From Conchocele bisecta (taxonomy: Eukaryota > Mollusca > Bivalvia > Lucinida > Thyasiridae): a DNA stretch of 64,000 nucleotides. This document shows, piece after piece, positions 1 to 12,088 of the stretch (positions within the stretch are counted from its first letter, which is position 1; every line of letters starts with the position of its first letter). The notes below the pieces were generated by a model. The model was not told the DNA's origin, made no database searches, and was given only the letters and a program-made list of their open reading frames with translations. Location of the stretch: positions 6,714,323-6,778,322 of the forward strand of contig CM055279.1 of NCBI GenBank assembly GCA_029237695.1, read 5' to 3'. A program made the translations under genes and the position numbers.

Positions 1-157
1 GCAGCATATTGATACATGTACACAAAATTGCTTCAGAAATGGCCAGTTATGCATTATTGTCGCAGCGGCCACATAATATTCAGCATGAATTTCACATATT
101 TCACGCGGACTTTGCACTAATAAACAACACTTTTATCAAATCTGCATTCATACCTTA

Positions 158-257
158 CAGTGGGGTCAGCGTGTAAGTGCACACACGAACGAACACGACA
201 GGTTGGAATCAACATGTCGTGTTCGTTCGTGTGTGCACTTACACGCTGTCCCCACTG
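158..257. mobile_element. 100-bp hairpin MITE flanked by TA
   Basis: This is a near-perfect inverted repeat of about 49 bp per arm, starting CAGTGGGG and ending CCCCACTG. A TA dinucleotide lies on each side (156-157 and 258-259). The same 100-bp element, also TA-flanked, lies at 51790-51889, so it is a dispersed element and not a local hairpin. The CAGTG termini and TA target duplication fit a non-autonomous Tc1/mariner or pogo/Tigger-type element; that family call is inference. Short reading frames across it are artefacts of the palindrome. Confidence 0.8.
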
Positions 258-315
258 TATCACAATGAGCATAGTCTATACTGGTATCGAGTGTTTTGAT
301 TTTCCAGCTGATCCA

Positions 316-559
316 GGGGGCCGTTTCACTAAACTTCTTACGACTAAAATGTTCGTAAGCGCAGATTTAGAATCGTCTGCAAATTTTAATTGATGGATTT
401 ACATTTATTGAGCATAGGCTGCATATGCAGCCTATGCTCAATAAATGTAAATCCAACAATTATTTACAAGAAAACAGTGTTAATGTGAAATTTACAGACT
501 ATCATAATTTTGCACTTACGAACATTTTAGTCGTAGGAAGTTTAGTGAAACGGGCCCCT
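316..559. mobile_element. Family A MITE, Harbinger-like, copy 1
   Basis: The terminal inverted repeats begin GGGGCCGTTTCACTAAAC and the right end reads GTTTAGTGAAACGGGCCCC. The centre is a second palindrome around TTGAGCATAGGCTGCATATG. Similar copies lie at 43585, 46305, 53740 and 60736, with a diverged one at 52328. The best copies are flanked by CAG on both sides, which suggests a 3-bp target duplication of CWG type, as in some PIF/Harbinger elements. No transposase is encoded. Confidence 0.75.
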
Positions 560-639
560 AATGGGTAAAATGACGCAAAGAAGATAGAGCGGTAGATTCG
601 CACTCAAAAGCACTGAAATGCTAGCAGCATGAATTATGA

Positions 640-1076
640 TCATTGCACACAAAAACATAAATACAGAGAATACATAGTAACGTTTCACCCCTAAGGAACT
701 GGAATGGACTGTGATATGCTAATGTTCCGACCAATCCAATGGTCACAAAATGATTTTCAGATTCGTCCATTTATGAAAACGGGGTGTTTTTGTTTTAAGA
801 AATATTAAAATTACTTTCAAAAAGTGCAGATCCTGATGAGACGGCTCGTTACGAGCCGGCTCATCTGGATCTGCGCTTTTTGCATAAACCGCTATAGACA
901 CGATCATTGCCCCTAATATCAGTGTGGAAATTTACGTCTGATATAAAATGTATACTAATGCCAATCATTACGTGAGGTAGTGGTGAATTAATGTTTATTT
1001 TGCTGGTAAATGTCTCAGATGATGTCTCTGATATACAGAACATGTTGTGCCTACTCAGTGGGAATGTACCTTTAAT
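640..1076. mobile_element. Element C fragment, split by a family B MITE
   Basis: The right part (about 897-1076) matches element C copies at 21600, 54180 and 60300. It contains the ATATCAGTGTGGAAATTTAC stretch and ends in the element C terminus GTGGGAATGTACCTTTAA. The left part (about 640-682) carries ATACAGAGAATACATAGTAA, also found at about 21558. A family B MITE lies between them. The left end of element C is not identifiable here, so this copy is truncated or strongly diverged. Confidence 0.6.
683..896. mobile_element. Family B MITE inserted in element C
   Basis: It carries the family B body: a start related to TTTCACCCCTAAGGAACTGG, an inner hairpin GTGCAGATCCTGATGAGACG ... CTCATCTGGATCTGC, and an end near ATAAACCGCTATA. 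The complete reference copy is at 44782-45028 in the opposite orientation. Element C sequence resumes directly on both sides. Confidence 0.7.
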
Positions 1077-1208
1077 ACATGTGAAAATATGAATCTGGCA
1101 AATAATGTAGTCCCAGATCAGATTGCGTAGATATGTAGGATGATTTGGACTAACACTATATCACTATATCGACTCCATTTCACAACAACTCACGCTATAT
1201 ATTCACTA

Positions 1209-1860
1209 TTTTTGTCGAGCCCGCTTGCGGAAAGAAGTCATAGTGATCACAACGACGTTTGGGTGTCCGTCCATCCGTCCGTCCGAAGAAACCGTCCGTC
1301 CGTGCGTCCGTCCGTTAGTCCGTCCGTCAATCCGTCCGTCCGTCCGTCCGTCCGAAATATGTGTTAAAGTTTTTAAATACCTTATAAATCTGCAGTCCTA
1401 AGTCACATTGACTTAAAACTTCATATGCTTATTAGTCATCATCCATATATTCAGGCTGTGTCTCACTCATGCGGCCTCTGTGCCCAAGGTCAAGGTCAAC
1501 TGACTTAGAAGTTTGCATTATTATAAAATCTGTGTTTACATACCTTATATCTCCACAATTGTTACTCCAATTTACTTCCAACTTCCAATACTTCCTTTTC
1601 ATCATCCATAGTTTCATTCCATAGCCCATGTGGTCCATATGCCCAAGGTCAATGTCAAATGACTTTGAAAAGTGTGTTAAAGGTTTTACATACCTTATAT
1701 CCCCATAACACTTACTCCAATTTACTTCCAACATCAAATACTTCTTATTCATCATCCATATTTTCATTACATAGCCTGTCCATGTTGTCCACATGCCCAG
1801 TTCAAGGACAAATGACTTTGAAATTTGTGTATATGTTCAGATCAATAATATTATTTTCGT
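1209..1860 (+). mobile_element. HINE-like element, 5' end and three core units
   Basis: It starts with TTTTTGTCGAGCCCGC, followed by a (CCGT)n-rich microsatellite at 1262-1353. About three tandem core units of about 163 bp follow (1354-1850), with phrases such as TTACTCCAATTTACTTCCAA and a CAAGGTCAAGGTCAA motif. The order (T-run, subterminal repeat, microsatellite, core units) is the same as in the other HINE copies at 24187, 55883 and 56821. The expected 3' partner GCGGGCTCGAC is not found in the window. The copy instead runs into the 53-bp satellite. Confidence 0.6.
1262..1353. repeat. (CCGT)n microsatellite
   Basis: Imperfect CCGT tetranucleotide repeats are broken by CCAT, AAGAAAC and TTAG. 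The array sits between the HINE 5' end and its core units. The same tetranucleotide recurs in the HINE at 55883. Confidence 0.9.
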
Positions 1861-1861
1861 T

Positions 1862-4800
1862 ATTCCTCCGACACAAGAATGTTTGCGAATATAATTATTA
1901 TTGTTATCTGAGTTCATGACAATGGAGTCCTCCGTCACAAGGAAGATGTTTGACGTTTATAATTCTTTAGTTTTTATCGGTTATCTGTCCTCCGACACCA
2001 AGAATGGTTTGACCGCAATATAATTATTTAGTATTTATCGGTTTCTCAGTCCTCCGACACAAGAATGGTTTGACCGAATTATTAATTTATTAGTTATCGG
2101 TTATCTGTCCTCCGACACAAGAATGTTTAGTCCGAATTTAATTATTATTTTTATCCGGGTTATTGTCCTCCGACACCAAGAAATGTTTGACCGATTATAA
2201 ATATTATTAACGGTTTAAATCTGTCTCGAACACAAGAATTGTTTGACCGGAATTATAATTAGTTATTATCGGTTAATCTGTCCTCCGACACAAGAATGTT
2301 TGACCGAATTAATTAATTTATTAAGTATCGGTTATCTGTCCTCCGACACAAGAATGTTTTGACCGAATTATAATTATTATTAATCGGTTATCTGTCCTCC
2401 TAGACACAAGAATGTTTTGACCGAATATAATTTTATTATTCGGTTAGGTTATCTGTCCTCCGACACAAGAATGTTTGATCCCGAATTATAAATTATTATT
2501 ATCGGTTAATCCTGTTCCATCCGACCAAAGAATGTTGACGAATATAATTATTAGTAATCGGTTTATCTGTCTCCGACACAGAATTGTTGTGACCGAATTT
2601 AATTAAATATTATTATCGGTTATCCTGTCCTCCGCCTCAAGAATGTTTGGACCGAATTTAATTAATTATTAGTTAATCGGTTATCTTGTCCTCCGACACA
2701 AGAATGGTTTGAATCCGAATAATCTTTATTAGTTATCGGTTATCTGTCCTCCGACACAGGAATGTTTGGAAACCGGTAATTAAATTAATTATTAGTTTCG
2801 GTTAATCTGTCCCCTCCGACACCAAGAAAAAAATGTTTGACCGAAGTATAATTTTTTATTATCGGTTTATCTGTCTCCGACCACAAGAATTGTTTGACCG
2901 AATATAAATTATTATTATCGGAGTTATTCTGTCCTCCGGACACAAGAATGTTTGGATCCGAATAATATTAATTAATTTATTCGGGTTATCACGGTCCTCC
3001 GACACAAGAATGTTTGACCGAATATCAATTTTTATTATTATCAGGTTATCTGTCCTCCGACCACAATGAATGTTTGGACCGAATATAATTTTAGTTGGAA
3101 TCGGGTTATCTGTCCTCCGACACAAGAATATGTTTTGACCGAATATAAATTAGTTAGTTATCGGTTGTTATCTGTTCCTCCGCCACTAAAGAATGGTTTG
3201 ACCGAATATAATTTATTTTTAGTATCGGGTTTATCTGTCCTCCGAAACTCAAGAATGTTTGACCAGAATATCAATTATTATTATTCGGTTATCCTGTGTC
3301 CTCCGACCACAAGAATGTTTGAATATCCGAATTATTAATTATTATTATCGGTTATCCTGTCCTCCGACCACAAGAATTGTTTTGAAACGAATATAAATTA
3401 TTATTAAATCGGATTATCTGGTCCTCCGACACAAAGGAATGTTTGACCGAATATAATTTTTATTATTCTGGTTATTCTGTCCACTCCGCCACAAGAATGT
3501 TTGACCGGAATATAATTATTATTATCGGTTATCTGTTCCTCCCGCCACAATGAATGTTTGGACCGAATATCAATTCTTATTATCGGTTATCTGTCCTCCG
3601 CCACAAGATGTTTGACCGAATATACCTTATTCTTAGTCGGTTAATCTGGCCTTTCCGACCACATGAATGTTTGATCCGAATAATTCATTATTATTTATCG
3701 GCTTTAATTGTCCTCCGACCAGAATGAATATGTTTGACCAGGAATATTAATTATTAGTTAGTCGGTTTTTATCCTGTCCTCCGCCACCAAGAATGTTTGA
3801 CCGAATATAAGTTATTATTATCGGTTTTATCTGTCCTCCGCACAAAACTAGGAATGTTTGATCCGAATATCAATTAGTTATTATCCGGTTATCTGTGCCT
3901 CCGCACAAGATTTTGAGCCGAAAATATAATTATTAGTATCGGTTTATTCTGTCCTGAACCAGAATGTTTGACGAATCAATTATTATTATCGGTTTATCTG
4001 TCCTCCGCCCTCCAAGAATTGGATTGACGAATATAATTATTATTATTCGTTATCTGTCCTCCGCCACAAGAATGTTTGACCGAAATAAATAAATAAGTTA
4101 TTATCGTTTTAAAACTGTCCCTCCGCCACCAATAATGTTTGGACCGAATATCATATTATTAACGGTTTATCTGTCCTCCCGCCACTAAAAAAAAAAAGAA
4201 GAAAAAGGAAAAAAAAAGAATTTTGACCGAATAAATTAAATTTATTAATTTCGGTTATCTATCCTTCCGCCCACAAGAATGTTTGAATTTTGACCGAATA
4301 TAAGTTATTATTATCGTTATCCGTCCTACCGGTTTCCGCCACAAGAATGTTTGAATGTTTGACCGAATATAATTATTATTATCGGTTATCCGTCCTCCGC
4401 CACAAGAATGTTTGAATGTTTGACCGAATATAATTATTATTATCGGTTATCCGTCCTCCGCCACAAGAATGTTTGACCGAATATAATTATTATTATCGGT
4501 TATCTGTCCTCCGCCACAAGAATGTTTGACCGAAATATAATTATTCGGTTATCGTCCGTAGTCTCGTACTGTCCTCCGCCACAAGAATGTTTGACCGAAT
4601 ATAATTATTATTATCGGTTATCTGTCCTTAGTATCGGTTATCTGTCCTCCGCCACAAGAATGTTTGACCGAATATAATTATTAGTATCGGATAATTGTTT
4701 ACCTATATCGGTTATTCTTCGTCCTCCGACCACAAGAATGTTTGACCGAATATAATTATTAGATCGGTTATCTAGCCTCAGGAGGAAACCAAGAATGGTT

Positions 4801-7605
4801 TGACCGATATAATTAATTAGTTATCGTTATCTGGCCTCCCGCCACCAATATGTTTTGACCCGAATATATAAATATATCGGTTTTATCGTCCTCCGACACA
4901 AGAAATGAACTCGAATAATCCAATATAATTACTTAAGTTATCCGTCCTTCCGGACACAAAATGTTTGACCGAATAATAAATTATTATTATCAGTAACGTC
5001 CTCCGGCAGTCCAAAGAAAGGTTAGACAATATAATATAAAAATTACGGTTATCTGTCCTCCGGCCACCAAGAATTTTGACCGAATATAATTATTATTCTT
5101 ATCGGTAAAACTGTCCTTTCCGACACAAGAATGTTTACCGAATATAAATTATTATTATCGGTTTAATCCTGTTTTCCTCCGCCACAAAAGAATGGTTTGA
5201 CCGAATATATATTAATTATTCTTGTTTATCTGTCCCCTTCCCGACCCAAGAATTGTTTATGGACCGAATATAATTAATTAGTATCGGTTTATCTGTCCTC
5301 CGACCACAAGAATGTTTGACCGAATATAAATTATTATTCTTTATCGGTTATCGGTCCTTTCCGCCAGAAAATGGTTATGACCGAATTTTTTATAATTAAA
5401 TTGATACGTTTAACCTGGTTCCTCCTCCGACAACCAAGAATGTTTGACCGAATATATAATTATTAACGTTTATCTGTCCTCCGGCCACAAGAATGACCGA
5501 ATATAAATTATTAGTATCGGGTATCCTGTCCTTCCGACACAAAATGTTTGACCGAATATAAATTATTATTAACGGTTTATACGTTTCCCTCCGGCCAGAA
5601 GAATGTTTGACCGAATAAAATTATTAGGTTTATCCGTTATCTGTCCTTCCGACAACCAAGGAATGTTTATTTGACCGAAATAATAATTAAGGTTATCGGT
5701 AATCCTTCCTTCCGCCACAATCCATGTTTGGACCGAAATATAATTATTAGTACGGTTATCGGTCCTCCGGCCACCAAAATGACCGAATATATTTATTAGT
5801 ATCGTTTATCTCCTCCGACAACCAAAGAATGGTTTGACAATATAATTAAGAAAGGAATCGATATTCTTGTCCTCCCCACAAGAATGTTTGACCGAATATA
5901 ATATTAGTATCGGTTTATCGGAACCCTCCGCCACAAGAAATGTTTGACCGAATATAATTATTATTATCGGTTATCTGTCCAACCGTTTCACCAAAATGTT
6001 TGACCGAATATAATTATTAGGTTTTATCGTTATCCTTCCTTCCGACAACCAATTAAAGGTTGGACCGAAAATATAATTATTTAGTATCGGTTTATCCTGT
6101 TTCCTCCGGAACCCAAGAATTGTTTTGGACCAGGAATATAATTATTAATTATTCGGTTTATCTGTTCCTCCCGCCACAAGTATGTTTGGACCGAATATAA
6201 TTAATTAGTATCGTTTTATCTGTCCCTCCGACAACCAAGGAATGTTTTGACCGAATATAATTATTAGGTTTATCGGTTATTTCCGAACCTTCCGCCACAA
6301 GAATGTTTTGAATCCGGAATATAATTATTAAGTATCGGTTACGGTCCTCCGCCCAACAAGAAATGGAAGTTATGGAGGCCGAATAATAATTATTAGATCG
6401 GTTATCTGTCCTCCGCCACAAGAATGTTTGACAATATAAGTAATCGGTTATCGTCCTCCGCCACAAGAAGTTTGACCGAATAATATTATTGTACGGTTAT
6501 TCTGTCCTCCGACACAAGAATGTTTGACCGAATATAATTATTAGTATCGGTTATCTGTCCTCCGACACAAGAATGTTTGACCGAATATAATTATTATCGG
6601 TTATCGTCCTCCAGTTTGACCGAACAAGAATTGTTGACCGAATATTATATTATTAGTATCGGTTATCTGTCCTCCGCCACAAGAATGTTTGACCGAATAT
6701 AATTATTAGTATCGGTTATCTGTCCTCCGACACAAGAATGTTTGACCGAATATAATTATTAGTATCGGTTATCTGTCCTCCGCCACAAGAATGTTTGACC
6801 GAATATAATTATTATTATCGGTTATCCGTCCTCCGCCACAAGAATGTTTGACCGAATATAATTATTATATCGGTTATCCGTCCTCCGCCACAAGAATGTT
6901 TGACCGAATATATTGATCGGTTATCTGTCCTCACGATGTTTTGACGAATATAATTATTAATTATCGTTTATCTGTTCTCCTGACACAAGAATGTTTGACC
7001 GAATATAATTATTATTATCGGTTATCTGTCCTCCGCCACAAGAATGTTTGACCGAATATAATTATTAGTATCGGTTATCTGTCCTCCGACACAAGAATGT
7101 TTGACCGAATATAATTATTATTATCGGTTATCTGTCCTCCGACACAAGAATGTTTGACCGAATATAATTATTATTATCGGTTATCTGTCCTCCGCCAGAA
7201 GAATGTTTGACCGAATATAAATTATTATCGGTTATCTGTCCTCCGCCAGAAGAATGTTTGACCGAATATAATTATTAGTATCGGTTATCTGTCCTCCGCC
7301 AGAAGAATGTTTGACCGAATATAAATATTATTATCGGTTATCTGTCCTCCGCCAGAAGAATGTTTGACCGAATATAATTATTATTATCTGTTCTTGGTCA
7401 CAAAGATGTTTCACCAAATATAATTCTTAGTATCGGATAGCTGTAATCTGTCAAAAGAATGTTCGACCGAATATTAATATCCGGTATGTGTCTTGTGTCA
7501 CAAGAATGTTGGACAGAATAAAATGATTTGGATCGGTTATCTGACCTTGGTCACAACAAGAGGATTTATGGTTAGAATGTTCGACCGATTACAATTATTT
7601 GTTAC
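1862..7605. repeat. 53-bp satellite array, about 108 copies
   Basis: The unit is 53 bp in the clean parts: TGTCCTCCG starts lie at 6668, 6721 and 6774. Each unit contains CACAAGAATGTTTGACCGAA, then TATAATTATTAGTATCGG. Units at 4390-4700 and 6460-7390 are nearly identical. Most units from 1930 to 4270 and 4700 to 6460 differ by many 1-5 bp insertions and deletions, and about 4180-4225 holds an A/G-rich stretch. Units near 7400-7605 are diverged, as expected at an array edge. No coding function is credible; frames on both strands here are repeat products. Confidence 0.95.
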
Positions 7606-7731
7606 TGTTTTATCCCGTCAACACTGTGCGTATGTGCCGTGAAACACGGTGCCGTGAAACATTTTTGATATCCAGTCAATACTATTTTTGCATTTTACAG
7701 CCATGTGTTGGTGTTGACAGGATAAATATAA

Positions 7732-7865
7732 TAGTAGGTTAGTGCCGTGAATGGGAAAAAATATCTGGCGCGGCACGGAAACGGGATGTGCTCGGCAGAG
7801 CCTCGCCCATCCCGTTTCCTGAGCCTTGCCAGATATTTTTTCCCATTCACGGCACTAACCTACTA
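7732..7865. mobile_element. 134-bp hairpin element
   Basis: The arms begin TAGTAGGTTAGTGCCGTGAA and end TTCACGGCACTAACCTACTA. The stem continues through AAAAAATATCTGG and an imperfect inner part around GGAAACGGGATG. It looks like a small non-autonomous DNA transposon. No second copy was seen in the window, so family status is inferred from shape only. Just upstream, at 7631-7660, is a short direct repeat of GTGCCGTGAAACA. Confidence 0.6.
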
Positions 7866-7899
7866 TTCTCTATATCTGTTTCGACGGAATATATATATT

Positions 7900-9280
7900 T
7901 ATATCGGGTATCCGTCGTCACCTGATCAATCGGCCACCGAACCATGACTATTATAATCTGCCTGTAATGTAAGTCATGTAAGTCACCATGCGTTACATAC
8001 AGACAATTCGGCTTAGTGGGGGTTGGGAATGAAGTGTAATTAGAGACAGAAACTGGGGGGGGGGGTTGTTGTACGGGTGATGACGACAAATGACGACAAA
8101 TGTAGATTGTCGGTGTGTGTGGGGGGTGGGGGGTATTTTGTTTGTGTCCGGCGGTTGTGCGGATTACAATGATGAATTGCTTTATTGAACACAAATATAC
8201 AAGATGCATTGTGATACTTCACAATACTCAGTGTTAAATTGATTCTGTATCGTAAAACTGAAAATTAATTCATTTTGAAAGAGCTTCATGAAAATCGTGG
8301 CCGAAATGAAAACTGGATGTTTACATGCGAATTGAACGGTGCATCGGTATATTTTAACAGCACGATTCAGACAATCTTATTGGTTAATACAAATCGTCCC
8401 TTGTGGCAAGGTACGGCTGCCGGGTAACACGGCACCTATCTTCTAATTCGTATCGTGTAACACTGCACAATTTACACCAACACTATATGCTCATTAGCAA
8501 AACGAAACGAAGTTCGTGTCCTCATTAAAAACACCACACGAGACGAACACGGGACGCACACGACACGCTTGCGTGAAAACAATGCACTTACTCGGTGACC
8601 CCCCTGTAAGTCGTGCTATGAAACATTTCTGGGAACTGTTTGATCGTCCCCCGTACGTGTTCCGTATTACGTATTCCGCAGACAATATAGCTTCCGTGGC
8701 AAAGCAGATAAAACGCAGCCATGCGTAAAATCTATGCTGCTTGTAATAACGTGGGATAATCGTGCGTGAAATATGAACTGAAACAGGTTATTGATAATAC
8801 GAGTTGAGCATCTTGTGATTTGTGACTAGCGTAACTGCTGATCAAATAGCGGACTCATGTAGTATGAAAATGATATACGGTGCTTGTTAGAAGCATGCCG
8901 CTTGTTTAATTTATGGAATATTTACAAAAATGTCACAGAAAATACGGAATCGAATTCCACACTTGCTGTGAAAGGTTCTGCAATATTCGATGTCATTCGC
9001 AACAAATACCATAATTTCTGTAAATATTTGTTGGGGGCATCCGTGTTCTATGAACTCATTTTCTTCTCCTATCAATTATATATATGTGCATTCACTAAAT
9101 ACACACTGGTCGATACAAACGTGCTCAGACTACGTGGATGAACAGACTGATCTGGAGCTACATCGATCGTCTACATGGCGATTGTGTGGCAAATATATGC
9201 ACAGTGGTTCTTCATTTACTGAATAGAACACTAAAGTGATTAAGACAATTGTCAGAAATGACGATAAAATAATTGTGTTA
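7900..9280. other. Unassigned spacer with G-runs and a possible HINE 3' end
   Basis: No gene is supported. It contains G homopolymer tracts at about 8055-8065 and 8119-8132. At about 9030-9055 it contains GGGGGCATCCGTGTTCTATGAAC, split here as GGGGGCATCCG and TGTTCTATGAAC, which resembles the HINE-like 3' end at about 28870-28895. A frame of 70 codons at 8516-8728 has no recognisable domain and no support beyond length. Confidence 0.4.
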
Positions 9281-9342
9281 GCGACCAGTGTAGCACCAGA
9301 TCAGACTGCGCATTTGTCTGATCAGGGTCTACACTGTTCGCT
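9281..9342. repeat. Inverted-repeat core of a family D MITE
   Basis: It begins GCGACCAGTGTAGCACCAGA and ends CTACACTGTTCGC. The same core occurs at 52688-52753, and a related one at 28268-28326. It is a fragment without the outer family D termini. Confidence 0.6.
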
Positions 9343-9359
9343 ATTGGGTTGGAAATATT

Positions 9360-10310
9360 GCTGACATATCTACGTGTATCTCTTTGTAAATCTGATTGAA
9401 TGCGCCATCTGATCCGGAGCTATATTTGTTAAGCGGTCGATAAACCCGGTTTCGTAATGACGGGTTAGATATTGTTTGCAGTGGGCGGCCCTTTGTCTAT
9501 ATTGGCTGTACTTAAGGCTGACAGTCTCTTTACCACTTCCAGAATAAATGGCAATCCATCACGTGACCTTGGGGGCAGATAGACTGTGTCATAATCCTCC
9601 ACGCGTGTGACACTGTGTCCCGTATGATGTCCTGGAGACATTGTAATTTCTGTTATTTTCGCTATACGTAAATGTATATGCTGCGATCACCGTAGCTCCT
9701 GATCACATAGCATACTCATAAATATAGGTTATTAGTTTGTATGTGCATGAAATAAAATTGCTATCCCGCTCCATATCTCTCGCGAGGGTAGCAATTTAAC
9801 CCAATCTCTTTAATGTAAGACATGGAAGAGTGATTTTTGCAATCGGTTATCCGGCGTGTTTGATATGTTAGCGATATAAAACTGTCAAAGCTGTATCAAT
9901 AAATTATTAATAATTGACGGTTGGTCAGGGCAAAACATATCAGGCAGGGAATGATCAATATTGGGTTATGCAAAGTATGATGTAATATGTTTACGGGCCC
10001 AGTCGTTCCTCCTTGGCTTATCGTTATATAATAGCAGCTATTATTCGAATTCAGGTGCGGCGTTTATCTGTTGTTATTTGGTTAGATGTCAATGTGTTTC
10101 ACATATTCTGAAAACGAAATAAAAAGAGAAGATAATACATGGCGGTATAGTACTTGCCCATATATTAGTGAGTGGCGTGTGTGTGCAAGTATCAGGCTGA
10201 CAGTTCTGCTGTAATCAGGGTGGTCACAGAACATTGAATTTATCTATCTCAACAAATATAAACCTATATTTTATTTACATGTAGTGAACTGGCCAAATAT
10301 GTGACACAAT
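9360..10310. other. Spacer, nothing recognised
   Basis: It is AT-rich with no credible coding frame, no RNA gene and no clear repeat boundary. A weak family D-like phrase (GATCCGGAGCTATAT) follows the core noted at 9281. Confidence 0.4.
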
Positions 10311-10313
10311 GTT

Positions 10314-10870
10314 ACGGAGCCCCGCAGGGGACGTATAATTCATGTTGTATGCCCCCGCCACCGAATGGTGAGGGGGGCATATAGTGCTACCGGCGTCCGT
10401 ACGTACGTCCAGAAACCTTAACGCTCGGGTAAATGGCTTATAATTTCTGTTTCCTTGCTCGGATCTGCTTCACATTCCACACGCGCATTGCTCCAATGGT
10501 CCTCTACCACCCTGTGACAAATCCACATTCGTCCCGCCCCCGCCAAGCCCAGGGTCAAGGTCACAGACTTGGTGCGTTTGCAACCTTAACGCTCGGGTAA
10601 AGGGCTAATAATTTCTATTTCCTTGTTTTCAAATGTGTCTCGTTTTCTTTGGCTGCCAGCGGGGGCATTCGTGTGCCGACAGGCCACATTTCTTTTATTA
10701 ATTTGTTCCAACGAAATAACAATTCGTTCCCACGAATTATTCGAGGGAACGAATTGTTAATTCGAGGGAACGAATTGTTATATCGTGGGAACGAATTGTT
10801 GATTCGAGGGAACAAATTTGTAAATTGAGGGAACGAATTGTTATATCGCGGGTACAATGTAAATGGTTTC
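10314..10870. mobile_element. Palindrome-array element, left part, split by a HINE
   Basis: The left terminus ACGGAGCCCCGCAGGGGAC matches that of the complete element at 43967-44398. After the interrupting HINE, the array of short palindromic units resumes (ATTCGTTCCCACGAATTATT and similar, 10697-10855), each about 24 bp. The right terminus expected from the complete copy (GGGGCTCCGTA) is missing. Confidence 0.65.
10348..10696 (+). mobile_element. Short HINE copy, about 1.2 core units
   Basis: The 5' hairpin TATGCCCCCGCCACCGAATG is followed by a GGGGGCAT partner, a short CGTAC run and slightly more than one core unit. The 3' end is GCGGGGGCATTCGTGTGCCG, then ACAGGCCACATTTCT. The inverted subterminal repeats ATGCCCCCGC and GCGGGGGCAT match each other. 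This is the same family as the expanded copy at 13627-16508. Confidence 0.75.
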
Positions 10871-10891
10871 TTTATATAGGAAAAATCAATC

Positions 10892-10954
10892 ATTAAAAAG
10901 GTACAATATTTTAACTCTTGCATTGCAAGTGTTAAAATATTGTACCTTTTTAAT
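10892..10954. repeat. 63-bp hairpin
   Basis: It is an almost perfect inverted repeat with arms of about 28 bp starting ATTAAAAAGGTACAATATTT, around the centre TTGCATTGCAA. It lies between the palindrome-array element and element C. No second copy was seen. Confidence 0.7.
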
Positions 10955-10984
10955 ATTAATAATGAATGGCGGTGGTCCATCTTA

Positions 10985-12042
10985 AAGGTACATTCCCACT
11001 CACTATAGTCTGTTTCACGAAAGCTGCCCAAATTTTACGGCTATATGAACAATTCAAAAACAAGATTTCTTTCGATAATATTAAATTAAAGGAAAATTTA
11101 AGAATGAGCCTTCTTTTTATTTCGTGAAATTTGGTCAAATATTGATTTTATTGCGAAAACAAAATTTCCCCATGTTAAATCCCCATAGACATCTTCACGG
11201 AGTGAAGATGTCTATGGGGATTTAACATGGGGAATTTTTTTTAGAATTTCAGAAATACTGGACCGATTTTTAAAATTTAACTTTTGTTTTCTTAGTTAGA
11301 TCATATCCAAGCTATCGAGCTAGGTTTCGGAGTCAATTTCCAAATTTTTTCGTTTTTTGACTCCTCCCACATTCCTTTACCTCTTTTTCTCTTTTTCCCC
11401 CATGTTAATTCCCATAGAAAAATCAATTTTTCTTAATAAAACCAGTATTTGACCGAATTTCACGAAATAAAAAGAAGGCTCATTCTTAAATTTTCCTTTA
11501 ATTTAATATTATCGAAAATAACATTGTTTTTGAATTGTCTATATAGCCGTACAATTTGGGCAGCTTTCGTGAAACAGACTATAGGCACACAACGTTCTTT
11601 ATATCAGAGACATCATCTGAGACATTTTCTAGCAAAATAAACATTCATTCACCATTAGCTCACGCAATGATTGGCATTATAATACATTGTATATCAGAGG
11701 TAAAATTTCCACGCTGAAATCAGGGGCGATAACCGTGTTTCCTTAAACTGTTAACGGGCATTACTATTTATTCTCTGTATTTATTTTTTGATGTGCAATG
11801 GTCTGTCCATAATGTTATTTTTTCAGGTGACGCATTTAATTAGTATAAATAACTAAAAAATAGTATGCCTTATTTGACTATGAAAATAGCCTTATATCAA
11901 TGTCAGTAAATAAATATTACTGAATTATTATATCTATATAGTGCGCACTGTATAGAACTGGTGGAATAGTGACACAAGTATACACGTATTTAATTCCTAT
12001 AAAGAACAGTTTGTGCGTACTGAGCGGGAATGTACCTATAAG
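10985..12042. mobile_element. Element C, complete but split by a long-TIR MITE
   Basis: The ends are AAAGGTACATTCCCACTCA and TGAGCGGGAATGTACCT. The body matches the copies at 60192-60691 and 53649-54342, for example GAACTGGTGGAATAGTGACA and ATCAGGGGCGATAACCGTGT. The long-TIR MITE at 11003-11584 lies near the left end. Without it, element C would be about 475-500 bp. No protein is encoded. Confidence 0.8.
11003..11584. mobile_element. Long-TIR MITE, 582 bp
   Basis: Terminal inverted repeats of about 150 bp start CTATAGTCTGTTTCACGAAA and end TTTCGTGAAACAGACTATAG. An inner perfect hairpin around GACATCTTCACGGAGTGAAG lies at about 11170-11235. Similar frames appear on both strands because the arms mirror one another; they are not genes. 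A related element with different ends lies at 63663-63967. Confidence 0.85.
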
Positions 12043-12088
12043 TATCATTTATGGTTGCAGTTACTATCCGCATCTACACGTAGCTATA

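Noticed and set aside
1862..7605. CRISPR-like array
   Set aside because: The 53-bp units are contiguous with no unique spacers, there are no cas genes, and the context is animal DNA.
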